A stretch of DNA of 64,000 nt. Origin: Chloroflexota bacterium (GTDB taxonomy: Bacteria; Chloroflexota; UBA11872; VXNJ01). The translations under genes were made by a program, and so were the position numbers. This document shows, piece by piece, positions 17,567-26,066 of the stretch (its first letter is position 1; each line of letters begins with the position of its first letter). The notes under the pieces are model-generated. The model did not search any database, was not told the origin of the DNA, and was given only the letters and a program-made list of their open reading frames with translations. Location of the stretch: NCBI GenBank assembly GCA_026707405.1, contig JAPOWW010000013.1:43701-107700 (forward strand), in the 5' to 3' direction.

Positions 17567-18348
17567 TTCAACCACCTCCTACGTCCCCGACTGAGCCTAA
17601 CCGTAGCGTCAAGCCCCGGGCGGCGCCTAAAGCATCCTAGTCGTCGTTGCCAAACTACCGCCGCGCCTCCATGACCAGTGTGACCAACAAGCCCCTGATC
17701 CATTACCGATTGGTCCGAAACGTGACTCGATCTCGCTTCCCTTTCCCCACCCCAAAAAGCGACTGAATGTAGTATCACCCAGCTCATCATCCCACCGTCG
17801 GCCAAGCCTCTCACACTTATATCCACAACGTATCGTTTCCCGTCAATACACACCTTTCCGCACGCTATCCACATCCATGCTTCAGATTCACATTTGTCGG
17901 CATATTGCCGCCGGCCGATCCGACATAAGCTTCACCATTACGCCTGATCCATATAGCCGCAGTTACCAGCGTTACATTCCTCTTTACAATTAGCATCGCC
18001 TGCGAAACTCTGGCCTCCCGTCGACCGGAGTCACCGCATCAGCCCCCATCACGGACGTATCAACGCCTCGCTACCTCACCTCCGGTGCCGACTCTCCGTC
18101 CCTCGGCGCTTCGCCAAGCATACGATGGGGCCCCTACCCTGTGACTTGGTGCGGCCACAGGAGTCGGGCACCGGTATTCTTCGATCTGCGGGTGCCTTTT
18201 CTGGACAAAAATATCGTCGACGAGTTTTCTGCTTTTTTGTAATTCACACGTATAGCGACCATTGAAATCCTCGTCATCAGTTAATTATCATAAATGCCCA
18301 CCAAATGTTACGACTCCACATTGAACACGCTCCGAGAGTTCGGTCTTC
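17567..18348. other. 780-base non-coding C-rich region upstream of dnaA
   Basis: No plausible gene is seen between the GH15 start and the dnaA start. The plus strand has more C than G; in 18001-18060 I count 24 C against 14 G. Three near-matches to the DnaA box TTATNCACA, each with one mismatch, lie at 17819-17827 (ATATCCACA), 17865-17873 (CTATCCACA) and 18240-18248 (TAATTCACA). AT-rich patches occur at 18205-18245 and 18281-18305. It may hold part of a bipartite origin together with the dnaA promoter. Confidence 0.5.
18262..18291 (+). promoter_or_regulatory. Possible dnaA promoter
   Basis: TTGAAA (18262-18267) and TATCAT (18286-18291) each match their consensus hexamer at five of six positions and are 18 bases apart. 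Transcription would start near 18298, giving a leader of about 50 bases before the dnaA GTG. A DnaA-box-like sequence at 18240-18248 lies just upstream, where it could serve autoregulation. Confidence 0.45.
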
Positions 18349-19725
18349 GTGATCGATCAAGGTACCTGGGCAGCCGCGCTGGGCCGTCTGCAAGTCGAGA
18401 TGAGCAGCGGTCAGTTCGCCGCTTGGCTCCAGCAAAGCACCTTTGTCGAGGGGGGTAATGCCTCCCTTGTAGTGGGTTTCCCAAACGCGTTCGCGAAGGA
18501 GACCGTCGACCGCAACTTCCGCCCCATGGTCAAAGGAGTGGTCGACCAAATTGCCGATTGTGATGTAGACCTTACGTTTGTAATCAATACCGAAGGCGGA
18601 CCGGTGTTCCCTTTGGGGACCGGTGCCTCACAGCCGCGCCCGCCCGCAAGAGACCGTCTCACGGCCACTCCGGTTTCCAGTCAACCAGCCCCGCTCCAGC
18701 CGCGCTACACCTTCGACAACTTCGTCGCTGGCGAGGGCAGCAAGCTGGCTTACGCCGCAGCCAAGCGGGCTTGTGAGGCCCCCGGTGGGTCATGTAATCC
18801 ACTCTTCATCCACGGCGGCGTTGGTCTGGGTAAGACGCACCTGCTCAGGGCCGTCGGCCATGGGATCCACGAGCGGTTCCCTTCGCTGGCGGTCCGATTC
18901 GTCACATCAGAGGACTTCACTCACGAACTGGTTACAGCCATCCGAGCTGGCAGCACGTCCGCTTTCCGGGCGCGTTACCGGTCTACCGATGTACTGCTCA
19001 TGGACGACGTTCAGCTCATAGCGGGGCGCGAATCGACACAGCAGGAAGTGTTCCACACGTTCGACTCGTTATATTCGGCCGGCAAACAAATCGTGCTGAC
19101 AAGCGACCGGCCGCCGCAGACTATTCGCCCCCTGTCCGACCGGCTCATTACACGTTTCGCCTGGGGCCTCGTCGCCGACATTCAGCCGCCTGACTTTGAG
19201 ACCCGCTTGGCCATACTCCGATCGAAGGCAGCGGCAGTGCAAGCAGACGTTCCATCGCCAGTCATCGAGTTCCTGGCTTCGTCCGTTACCGATAATGTCA
19301 GAAATCTCGAAGGGTCTCTTACCCGTGTCCTCTTTTTCGCACAATGCAACAACCTTGAGCTTTCCGTAGCCACCACACAGAAGGCATTACGCCACACTGG
19401 CTATCAAGCATCTCCACAACCGGCAACGCTACTGTCCGTGACGAACGCGGTCTGCAGGCACTTCAACCTCACCAGGGAGGAGATAGCCGGGCGCAGCCGT
19501 TCTGCCCGCCTCACCCGGCCCCGCCATATCGCCATGTACCTTATGCGTGAGGAAACCAACCACTCTCTACCGGCGATCGGTGCCGAACTAGGCGGCAGGG
19601 ACCACACAACAGTCCTCCACGGCATACGCAAGATCACACGCGAACTCCCCAAAGACTCCGCGCTCCAACTCGCAGTTGATTCAATTCGCACTCTGCTTCA
19701 GCAAGCGGCGCCTCACTTCAACTAG
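18349..19725 (+). CDS. dnaA: Chromosomal replication initiator DnaA
   Basis: A 458-residue DnaA with all four domains. Domain I is residues 1-80 (WAAALGRLQVEMSSGQFAAWLQ), followed by a short variable linker. The AAA+ domain has Walker A GGVGLGKTHLL (near 157-167) and Walker B LLMDDVQLIAG (near 213-223). Domain IV has the DnaA signature GGRDHTTVLHGIRKI (near 416-430), which reads the DnaA box. It starts with GTG at 18349. It initiates replication and is followed 168 bases later by the first parA-region start codon. Its coding strand has more C than G, the reverse of parA and parB downstream. Confidence 0.97.
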   Translation: MIDQGTWAAALGRLQVEMSSGQFAAWLQQSTFVEGGNASLVVGFPNAFAKETVDRNFRPMVKGVVDQIADCDVDLTFVINTEGGPVFPLGTGASQPRPPARDRLTATPVSSQPAPLQPRYTFDNFVAGEGSKLAYAAAKRACEAPGGSCNPLFIHGGVGLGKTHLLRAVGHGIHERFPSLAVRFVTSEDFTHELVTAIRAGSTSAFRARYRSTDVLLMDDVQLIAGRESTQQEVFHTFDSLYSAGKQIVLTSDRPPQTIRPLSDRLITRFAWGLVADIQPPDFETRLAILRSKAAAVQADVPSPVIEFLASSVTDNVRNLEGSLTRVLFFAQCNNLELSVATTQKALRHTGYQASPQPATLLSVTNAVCRHFNLTREEIAGRSRSARLTRPRHIAMYLMREETNHSLPAIGAELGGRDHTTVLHGIRKITRELPKDSALQLAVDSIRTLLQQAAPHFN

Positions 19726-19893
19726 TCGGTTTCCCCACCCACCCAAGCCTCTCAACAGCATTATTCTGGACATATCAACCGACGCTCACGGCGCACGTCC
19801 AGGCTTCGCACACGTGTTTTCTACATATCAACAGGACCAACTGCTACTCCGACTAGTCTTTTTGAGATATACATACAGGAGCAGGAGGCGCCA
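19726..19893. other. dnaA-parA spacer: candidate replication origin at a strand-composition switch
   Basis: The plus strand is C-rich up to about 19860 (41 C and 20 G in 19741-19860) and G-rich from there into parA. The switch coincides with an AT-rich patch at 19857-19877. Two copies of ACATATCAAC (19770-19779 and 19823-19832) may be degenerate DnaA-box-related repeats. Base-composition inversion next to dnaA and parAB is a typical mark of a bacterial chromosome origin. Confidence 0.5.
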
Positions 19894-19938
19894 GTGAGTA
19901 ACTTCCTAGCCTTGTGGCGCGGTGGGGCAGGACGCTAG
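19894..19938 (+). CDS. Possible 14-codon leader peptide overlapping parA start
   Basis: GTG at 19894 follows AGGAGG (19883-19888) with a 5-base spacer, the best ribosome site in this region. The frame encodes MSNFLALWRGGAGR and stops at TAG 19936-19938, so it overlaps the first 17 bases of parA. The parA GTG at 19922 has no ribosome site of its own. Translation of the short frame could therefore feed ribosomes to parA. It could also be chance; there is no homology evidence for such a short peptide. Confidence 0.3.
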   Translation: MSNFLALWRGGAGR

Positions 19939-20746
19939 CAAGCAATCCATCCACGTATTGCCGGCAGGCTCTGATGGGCCGCTGGAAACCACGGTATTGG
20001 CCGTCGCAAATCAAAAAGGCGGTGTAGGCAAGACGGCGACAGCTGTGAATGTCGCCGCGGGGCTTGCCAAAATGGCAAGGCGGACGTTGCTGGTCGACTT
20101 GGACCCTCAGGGTAATGCGACTAGCGCTTTAGGTTTGCCGCTACGGAGGCTTGGAGCGTACCAGCTACTAATCGGAATGAGCTCGCTCGGAGAGGTTACG
20201 GCCGAATCCGGCCGCGAGAGGCTCAATCTGATGCCGGCATGTGAGGACATGGCAGCGCTGGAACTGGAGGTTGGGGGGGAGCCGGACCGGAACGAGCGCT
20301 TGCTCAAATGTCTGGCCACCGCAAGGGGCGCCTATCACTACGTCGTACTCGACTGTCCGCCAACTCTCGGACTCCTGACGATTAACGGGCTAATGGCAGC
20401 TAACGAGGTGCTGGTGCCCGTGCAATGCGAGTATCTGGCGCTGGAGGGGCTGGTGCGGTTCGTAACGACCTTGGATACGGTTAGTGAGATCCGCGGTGAA
20501 GGGCCGTTGAGGCGGCGTTATCTTATGACCATGTACGACCGTCGGACTAGATTGTCGCGAGAAGTAGTACAGGACATGCGGGCACATTTTGGGGCTGAGG
20601 TAGTACGATCTGTCATCCCCAGGTCGGTGCGGCTGGCGGAGGCCCCGGGATTCGGAAGAACCATCTTCGAGCACGATCCTGGTGGGGCGGCCGCTTCAGC
20701 ATACAGAACGTTGTGTCAGGAGATTAGTGGTGCGACCAAGGCATAG
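19922..20746 (+). CDS. parA: Chromosome partitioning ATPase ParA/Soj
   Basis: A 274-residue deviant-Walker ATPase. After an N-terminal extension of about 24 residues the core begins TVLAVANQKGGVGKTATAV, with the ParA-type Walker A containing the signature lysine. LLVDLDPQGNATSAL (A' motif) and VVLDCPPTLGLLTINGL (Walker B) follow. It works with ParB bound to parS to segregate origins. The start codon is uncertain: GTG 19922 is the first in frame, but it lacks a ribosome site. The parB start lies inside the last 17 bases of this gene, so the two are coupled. Confidence 0.95.
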   Translation: MGQDASKQSIHVLPAGSDGPLETTVLAVANQKGGVGKTATAVNVAAGLAKMARRTLLVDLDPQGNATSALGLPLRRLGAYQLLIGMSSLGEVTAESGRERLNLMPACEDMAALELEVGGEPDRNERLLKCLATARGAYHYVVLDCPPTLGLLTINGLMAANEVLVPVQCEYLALEGLVRFVTTLDTVSEIRGEGPLRRRYLMTMYDRRTRLSREVVQDMRAHFGAEVVRSVIPRSVRLAEAPGFGRTIFEHDPGGAAASAYRTLCQEISGATKA

Positions 20747-21590
20747 CGGTGCTTTGGGCAGGGGTCTGGAGGCTCTGCTGCCTAAGCGTGGGGTCAGGCT
20801 GGTCGAGGCAAAGCTGTCGAGCATCAGACGCGGCCGTCATCAGCCGAGGGTGGAGATGAACGCGGCGCGGTTGGACGAACTCACCGACTCAATTCGTCGG
20901 CACGGGGTTCTACAGCCGCTTGTCGTGACTGAGGAGAGTGACGGATCCGGGAGTTGGTACGAGTTAGTGGCCGGTGAGCGCCGCTGGCGGGCCGCCAAGG
21001 CCGCCGCACTCGAAACGGTTCCAGTGATCGTGAAGACCGTCGACGAGGTATCGCGGCTGCAAATAGGACTGGTGGAGAACCTGCAACGAGAAGACTTGGG
21101 AGCAACGGAGCGCGCGAATGCGTACTCGGTACTAATCAGAGAGTTCGGCATGACCCAAGAGGAGATTGCACGGGCTGTTGGAAAGAGCAGACCGTCGGTT
21201 GCTAACACGCTGCGGCTTCTTGAGCTTACTGATGAAGCCCGTAAAGCGCTGCAGCAGCGACGAATATCTGAGGGCCACGCTCGGGCTCTGCTGTCCATTC
21301 GGAACCCCAAAAGGCAAATCGAGCTCCTTAGGGCGATTTTGGAGGGTGGACTGACCGTGCGAGAGGCGGAGGAAGCTGCCAAGGCGAGCGGCACCGCGAT
21401 AGGCGACGAGACGAATGTTGACCGTGCGGACCTGGAAGGTCGGTTGCGGAGCAAGCTCGGAACAAAAGTGCAGTTGATGGGGAGTCGTGGAAGCGGGCGG
21501 ATGGTGATTCACTACTACAGTCAGGAGGAACTAGAGACTCTTGTGGATGTTCTGCTTGGCGAGGACGTTGTTTCACGTGAAACAACCTGA
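20730..21590 (+). CDS. parB: Chromosome partitioning CTPase/DNA-binding protein ParB
   Basis: A 286-residue ParB/Spo0J protein. The N-terminus carries GALGRGLEALLP, the usual ParA-stimulating segment. The CTP-binding domain has GERRWRAAKAA and ENLQREDLGATERANAY. The helix-turn-helix that reads parS is MTQEEIARAVGKSRPSVANT, and a dimerisation domain closes the protein. I choose GTG 20730, with AGGAG 7 bases upstream; GTG 20727 is also possible. The frame continues open upstream, but that part overlaps parA. A perfect parS site forms its final codons (DVVSRETT). Confidence 0.95.
   Translation: MRPRHSGALGRGLEALLPKRGVRLVEAKLSSIRRGRHQPRVEMNAARLDELTDSIRRHGVLQPLVVTEESDGSGSWYELVAGERRWRAAKAAALETVPVIVKTVDEVSRLQIGLVENLQREDLGATERANAYSVLIREFGMTQEEIARAVGKSRPSVANTLRLLELTDEARKALQQRRISEGHARALLSIRNPKRQIELLRAILEGGLTVREAEEAAKASGTAIGDETNVDRADLEGRLRSKLGTKVQLMGSRGSGRMVIHYYSQEELETLVDVLLGEDVVSRETT
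21569..21584. other. parS centromere site
   Basis: TGTTTCACGTGAAACA is an exact copy of the universal chromosomal parS consensus. The symmetry extends to 20 bases (21567-21586). It lies inside the 3' end of parB, ending four bases before the stop codon's last base. It is the only copy I found in the window. Confidence 0.93.
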
Positions 21591-21608
21591 CGTAACCGGT
21601 TAACGAGC

Positions 21609-21932
21609 ATGGCCCACGCTGGTCGCAGGAAACTCTCCCGGAGGCAGCGCAAGCGGGCGGGCCTAGGTCGCGATCGGTCGCGGCCTAGGTCTGACGAGGC
21701 CATCGCCCGAGCTCTGCGGCGGGCTCCCGAAACGAACCGCGCGACCGGAGATACCCCTATCTCGCCCCCCGAAGCTCCGGCAGCCACGTCCGCCGAGTCA
21801 CAGGCCCTCGGTGACCTGTCATACGTGCCGGCGGATATGCGCCGCATCGCCGTACTGGCGGTCGTAATGTTTGTGCTGTTAGCGGTCGTTGCGGTGGTGT
21901 TGGGCGCTGGCTCCCAATGGATCAGCTTCTAG
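21609..21932 (+). CDS. Small basic protein with C-terminal transmembrane segment
   Basis: A 107-residue protein that I do not recognise. The first 45 residues are very rich in Arg/Lys (RRKLSRRQRKRAGLGRDR), a Pro/Ala-rich linker follows, and one hydrophobic helix lies at about 80-101 (IAVLAVVMFVLLAVVAVVLGAG). It would be tail-anchored with a basic cytoplasmic part that could contact nucleic acid or membrane lipids. It starts 18 bases after parB and ends 12 bases before the methyltransferase, so it is probably in the parAB transcript. Confidence 0.6.
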   Translation: MAHAGRRKLSRRQRKRAGLGRDRSRPRSDEAIARALRRAPETNRATGDTPISPPEAPAATSAESQALGDLSYVPADMRRIAVLAVVMFVLLAVVAVVLGAGSQWISF

Positions 21933-21944
21933 ACGTCGGATCTG

Positions 21945-22763
21945 ATGGGTGGCACGGACTTGGAAATCCGCAACCGGATAGCCCGAAACTACGACCGCAG
22001 GGCGCAAGACTTCGGCGGCAGGAGTGACGACGACTTCCCACAACTTGGCCGGTTTATGAACGCGCGGGAGACCCTGCTGGACGTCGGCTGCGGCGCTGGC
22101 GGATCGCTACGGAGGTTCATGCAACACCACGGCGCTGCCTCTACTGCTGTAGGCCTCGATATTTCTCCGGGCATGTTGCGGCGGGCCGCGAAGGATGACG
22201 ATCTGGCTCTGAATGCGGGCGGGGTTCGCTGGATTCTCGGAGATGCGGAAAGCCTGCCTTTCACTTCCGGGTTCTTCGACGTGGTGATCAGCGTTAACTC
22301 CCTCAGCCACTTGAGCAGCCTGGATCGGGCTCTGCGGAATCAGCACCGTGTTTTGCGGCGTGGCGGCCGTCTTGCGATGAAGTTTCGGGGCGATCTGACC
22401 CTTGATCGACCAGTCGAACGAGCGATGCGTGATGCGCTCGCGCAGGAGTTGTCGACCGACCGACTTCGACCCATTCTCGACATGTATCGACCTTCGTCCG
22501 CCTTGGGCGCCCGGCAGTCGACTGTGGATGTGGGCTTCGACGATGTTGAGATATTCACCAGCCGGCGAGACTGGGTGTCCGACCCGCAGGAATTGATCCA
22601 GCGATTTCCCGAGATAGCAGGCTATATGCTCGAGCCGCTCACTGATGGTGAGCGCGAGCGTGTTCTGGGGAAATTCCGGCGAAACGTGCTCGAAGCGTCT
22701 GGGAGCGACGGACTGCCGGATTTCGGCTACAGCGTGACTGTTTTGGCGACTAAGCCCAGCTAA
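21945..22763 (+). CDS. Class I SAM-dependent methyltransferase
   Basis: A 272-residue methyltransferase_11/25-type protein. Motif I is LLDVGCGAGGSLRRFM, followed by VGLDISPGMLRRA, the acidic loop WILGDAESLPF and the post-motif strand FDVVISVNSLSHLSSLDRALR. Small molecules such as quinones or lipids are the usual substrates of this class, but nothing fixes the substrate here. It starts 12 bases after the small basic membrane protein. A 157-base spacer separates it from the acyltransferase. Confidence 0.8.
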   Translation: MGGTDLEIRNRIARNYDRRAQDFGGRSDDDFPQLGRFMNARETLLDVGCGAGGSLRRFMQHHGAASTAVGLDISPGMLRRAAKDDDLALNAGGVRWILGDAESLPFTSGFFDVVISVNSLSHLSSLDRALRNQHRVLRRGGRLAMKFRGDLTLDRPVERAMRDALAQELSTDRLRPILDMYRPSSALGARQSTVDVGFDDVEIFTSRRDWVSDPQELIQRFPEIAGYMLEPLTDGERERVLGKFRRNVLEASGSDGLPDFGYSVTVLATKPS

Positions 22764-22920
22764 AGCCAATCGAGCCTGGTCCGTCCGCCGGCTAGGCGCT
22801 GCGGGAATGCCGTGTTGTATACCATCAGAGTGCTCATCCTAGGTGTGGCGGATTAGGGGTTTCATCTCCAGTTTCGACTGCATGATTGTTGGGATTCGCG
22901 GCGAGAATTGCCCTTGACCG

Positions 22921-23847
22921 GTGTCCGGGGAACTCGTTCAGCGCGTTAGTTCGAAAGTGAGGCGGCAAACGGGCGCTATAAGCGAGATGCTGGTCGATTT
23001 TGCGGTCGCGTGCCTGCGGGCCATGCCGTTCCGGCCGAAGATGATTTTTGCCTCGCTGGTTGGTCGCATGCTGTTCCTCCTCTGGCGCTCGCGACGGGCT
23101 GATGCGGTCTACTGGTCGTCGCGCGCCATTGGATTGCCCCTGGATGACCCGGAGACGGTGGCGACGGCTCGGCGTAGCTTCGCCAACTTCGCCAAATTCT
23201 CAATGGACTTCGTTGACAGTGCGGTCTTGCCTCGCCGGCAGCGTGTCGCTGCCAAGTTGCGACAGATGGAAAACAAGGAGGTGCTAGAGAACGCTGCCAA
23301 AGATCCCCGAGGCTGTCTGCTGGTTAGCGCCCATATTGGCAACTGGGAGCTCCTTGGCTCGTGGGTCTCCCTGCTCGGACGCGACCTTTATGTCGTTGCG
23401 CTGCCGCTGCCCGCCAACAGCCTGAACAAGCTGGCTATAGAGGTCCGGGAAAATGCGGGAATGGGCCTCATTGACACAAGCGGTGCGGCGTCCGGCATTC
23501 TCCGGGCGCTCACGCGTGGCGATTGGGTAGCGATTCTCGCCGACCGCCCCGTGAGCGAGCGTGGCGAGCGCGTGGAGTTTCTTGGCCGCCGGGACCATCA
23601 TCCTATCGGAGCCGTTCGGCTCGCCAAACGCGCGCGCGTACCGATAGTCGTGGGGGCCTGCTGGTCAGACGGATCGGGCGGCTACTATGGCAAGCTTTTC
23701 GATGCAATCGAGACCGATGACCCTGCGGTCACCGCGGAAGACGCGATGTCGGCCGCGTTGAGACACGTCGAATCTGTAATCAGGCAGTTGCCCGATCAGT
23801 GGTACATCGCTTATACGTCCAACCCCTCAGAGGATGACGCAAACTAG
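22921..23847 (+). CDS. Lysophospholipid/lipid A-type acyltransferase (LpxL/HtrB family)
   Basis: A 308-residue member of the bacterial lipid A acyltransferase family, which in Gram-positive and Chloroflexota relatives includes phosphatidylinositol-mannoside acyltransferases. The catalytic HxxxxE motif is in SAHIGNWELLGSW and a second conserved block is ADRPVSERGERVEFLGR. A hydrophobic stretch near residues 22-60 would hold it on the inner membrane face. It starts with GTG 22921, and its last 14 bases overlap the start of folC. No other lipid A gene is present, so a glycolipid or phospholipid acceptor is more likely than lipid A. Confidence 0.8.
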   Translation: MSGELVQRVSSKVRRQTGAISEMLVDFAVACLRAMPFRPKMIFASLVGRMLFLLWRSRRADAVYWSSRAIGLPLDDPETVATARRSFANFAKFSMDFVDSAVLPRRQRVAAKLRQMENKEVLENAAKDPRGCLLVSAHIGNWELLGSWVSLLGRDLYVVALPLPANSLNKLAIEVRENAGMGLIDTSGAASGILRALTRGDWVAILADRPVSERGERVEFLGRRDHHPIGAVRLAKRARVPIVVGACWSDGSGGYYGKLFDAIETDDPAVTAEDAMSAALRHVESVIRQLPDQWYIAYTSNPSEDDAN

Positions 23848-25339
23848 CCCTGGCCGAGCTTCGGCGTCACCCTCGCCGTCAGTCTCTGCCGACGCCGATT
23901 TAAGACGGTACGAGGCGGCGTCGAGCTACATGCTGTCACTGATCAAGGGACCCGGGGAGCTGACTCGCCCCTTGGGCAGAAGCGACTCACGCCAGCGAGG
24001 ACGCGAGCGGGTCGCCCGCATGGCGGCCCTTTTGCTGGAATTGGGCGACCCACATCTCGCGTACCCGGTCGTCCACGTGGCAGGAACTTCTGGAAAAGGG
24101 TCAGTCTGCACCTTCATCGCGGGTATTTGCAGGGCGTCCGGACTCGAAACAGGCTCGCATCTCACCCCATATTTGCAAACTCCTCTTGAGAAACTCGTGG
24201 TGGACGATCAGCTTGCGTCTCGTGAGGAGCTGGTCGAGCTGGTTGAGTGGTTCGAGCAGCGGCGAGACTCGGCGCGCACGCCCGGCTTGTTATCCGAACC
24301 GCGTTATGGGCCGACTTGGGTAGCGCTTACGTTCGAGTACTTCCGTCGCCGCAACGTGGATATCGCGGTCATCGAAGCGGGCGCGGGTGGACGTTACGAT
24401 TTGACGAATGTCGTGGTTCCCGTGGTCGCCGCCGTAACGTCGGTTGGTCTGGACCACGTGCTTTCGCTGGGGCCGACCGTCCTCGACATCGCCCGCCACA
24501 AGGCCGGCGTGTTCAAGCGGGGCGCCCCCGCCATCTCGATCGACACGGGCGACGACGTGCTGGCCTCTCTCAAGAGGCATGCCAAGGGGGCTGGCGCGGT
24601 TTTCCAGCCAATTCGTCCTGGCGTTCACTTTTGGCCGGAAGGCGTCACGGACGGCCGCGACCGGCTGACGTATCTCGGACGTAATTTCAGTGTCCGGAAA
24701 GCCGAGCTCGGACTCCGGGGTGCCCATCAGGTAGAAAACGCTGCGGTTGCCTGTGCCATCGCCGACGCAATGGCAGACGCGGGATATCCAATAACGCAGG
24801 GGTCGGTTGAGCAAGGACTAGCCGCTGCCCGCCTGCAGGGGCGTTGGGAGACTGTTTCCGATACTCCCAACGTCGTTCTCGACGGCGCCCACAACCCCGA
24901 CAAGGCCGCCGCGCTGGCAGCGGTTCTTAGGGCGCAAAAGCGCGGACGCAGGCTGGCGGTGGTGGTGGGAGTGCTCGGTTACAAAGCCGCCGACGTGATT
25001 GTCGACGAGTTGGCGTCGGCCGCGGACTTGCTTATCGCGACCGAACCTGCCGTATATCGGAAAGCCTCGCTACCTGCCGTTGACCTCGGGCGGATGGCCC
25101 GTTCGACCGGGGTCGAGACTCTCGTTCGCACCGACCCGCTTGAGGCCTTGGCAGCCGCGGTCGACTGGGCGGGACCCGACGGAATGGTTTGTGTCACCGG
25201 CTCGTTGTATCTGGTGGGTCAGGTGCGTGAACGCTGGTATCCAGCTCGGGAAATCGACTCACAGCGGACCCCCTATCCGGATTGTGTCGATGAAGCCAAC
25301 CGCTATTCCGCGCGGCCGGTCGGCGATCGTCTCGGCTAG
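23834..25339 (+). CDS. folC: Folylpolyglutamate synthase / dihydrofolate synthase
   Basis: A 501-residue Mur-ligase-family enzyme that adds glutamate to folates. The P-loop is HVAGTSGKGSVCTFIAGI, followed by GSHLTPYLQTPLEKLVVDD, IEAGAGGRYDLTNVVVP, TSVGLDHVLSLGPTV and the C-terminal ligase segment VVLDGAHNPDKAAAL. About 45 residues precede the usual start of the family and another 35 follow its end (REIDSQRTPYPD...), making it longer than the usual 420-450. The ATG overlaps the acyltransferase gene by 14 bases, so translation is coupled. Confidence 0.93.
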   Translation: MTQTSPGRASASPSPSVSADADLRRYEAASSYMLSLIKGPGELTRPLGRSDSRQRGRERVARMAALLLELGDPHLAYPVVHVAGTSGKGSVCTFIAGICRASGLETGSHLTPYLQTPLEKLVVDDQLASREELVELVEWFEQRRDSARTPGLLSEPRYGPTWVALTFEYFRRRNVDIAVIEAGAGGRYDLTNVVVPVVAAVTSVGLDHVLSLGPTVLDIARHKAGVFKRGAPAISIDTGDDVLASLKRHAKGAGAVFQPIRPGVHFWPEGVTDGRDRLTYLGRNFSVRKAELGLRGAHQVENAAVACAIADAMADAGYPITQGSVEQGLAAARLQGRWETVSDTPNVVLDGAHNPDKAAALAAVLRAQKRGRRLAVVVGVLGYKAADVIVDELASAADLLIATEPAVYRKASLPAVDLGRMARSTGVETLVRTDPLEALAAAVDWAGPDGMVCVTGSLYLVGQVRERWYPAREIDSQRTPYPDCVDEANRYSARPVGDRLG

Positions 25340-25377
25340 AATCGTCCTCCCTTCTCTTTGTGGAGGCGAAACCGAGA

Positions 25378-26052
25378 ATGGGATTTTCAGACGCCGTCAA
25401 AATGGCCAGGGAACAGCGTCGGCTCTCCAAGGCGGAGCTCGCCAAGAAGTGCGGCATAGCCCCTTCATATCTTTCCCGGCTCGAATCGGGCGCCTACAAA
25501 AGCCCGTCGATAAAGACGATGGTCGCGATTGCCCGGGGTCTGCAGATGGATCCGAGGGACATGCTCGTTCTCAGCGGCTACGTGCCCGAAGACTTGGCAG
25601 ACGCGAAGAGGGAGCTCGCCGAGGATCAGATAGTCAGAATTACGCAGGAATCGATACGCAAGCTGCAGGAAGTTGCGCGGGAGGCCTTGACGGGGCCGGA
25701 CAATGGCCCCGTAGGTCTGGAGAATAGTGGCTTTGACGCGGCCTCCCTCATGGGAAAGTTAGTCGACCGGCGCGACCTCGTGGGGCTTACGGTAAATCAG
25801 GTTGCGCGTCGATCGCGCGTGCCTCTCAGTCTCGTGAACCAGCTCGAAAGCGGCGAGCTCGAGTACGAACCTCCCGAATTTCAACAAATCTTGCGTAACG
25901 GCTACGGTCTGAGCGATCAGGAAGTAGACCTCCTCCGGGTGGAGATGTCGTTACACAGCGTGCTCCGCCGCCAGGGCACGCTCTCCGACGCCCGGCGGCT
26001 GATGATAGTTGATGTCGCGGTGGCCGCGATCCGCCGGGATGCGTCGGCTTAG
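25378..26052 (+). CDS. XRE-family transcriptional regulator with two helix-turn-helix-like halves
   Basis: A 224-residue regulator. Residues 1-65 form a canonical XRE helix-turn-helix (AREQRRLSKAELAKKCGIAPSYLSRLESGAY). A helical linker follows, and a second Cro-like helix-turn-helix seems to lie near 125-165 (LVGLTVNQVARRSRVPLSLVNQLESGELE). The protein may thus bind two half-sites from one chain. GGAGG lies 11 bases before the ATG at 25378; an in-frame GTG at 25360 would overlap that site, so I prefer the ATG. It is 38 bases after folC, and the propeller gene converges with it. Targets are unknown. Confidence 0.82.
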   Translation: MGFSDAVKMAREQRRLSKAELAKKCGIAPSYLSRLESGAYKSPSIKTMVAIARGLQMDPRDMLVLSGYVPEDLADAKRELAEDQIVRITQESIRKLQEVAREALTGPDNGPVGLENSGFDAASLMGKLVDRRDLVGLTVNQVARRSRVPLSLVNQLESGELEYEPPEFQQILRNGYGLSDQEVDLLRVEMSLHSVLRRQGTLSDARRLMIVDVAVAAIRRDASA

Positions 26053-26066
26053 CCGCTTACTATCGT

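Noticed and set aside
22921..23847. Evidence for a lipopolysaccharide-making outer membrane from an LpxL-like gene
   Set aside because: The same family acylates glycolipids in bacteria without lipid A, and no other lpx gene is present.
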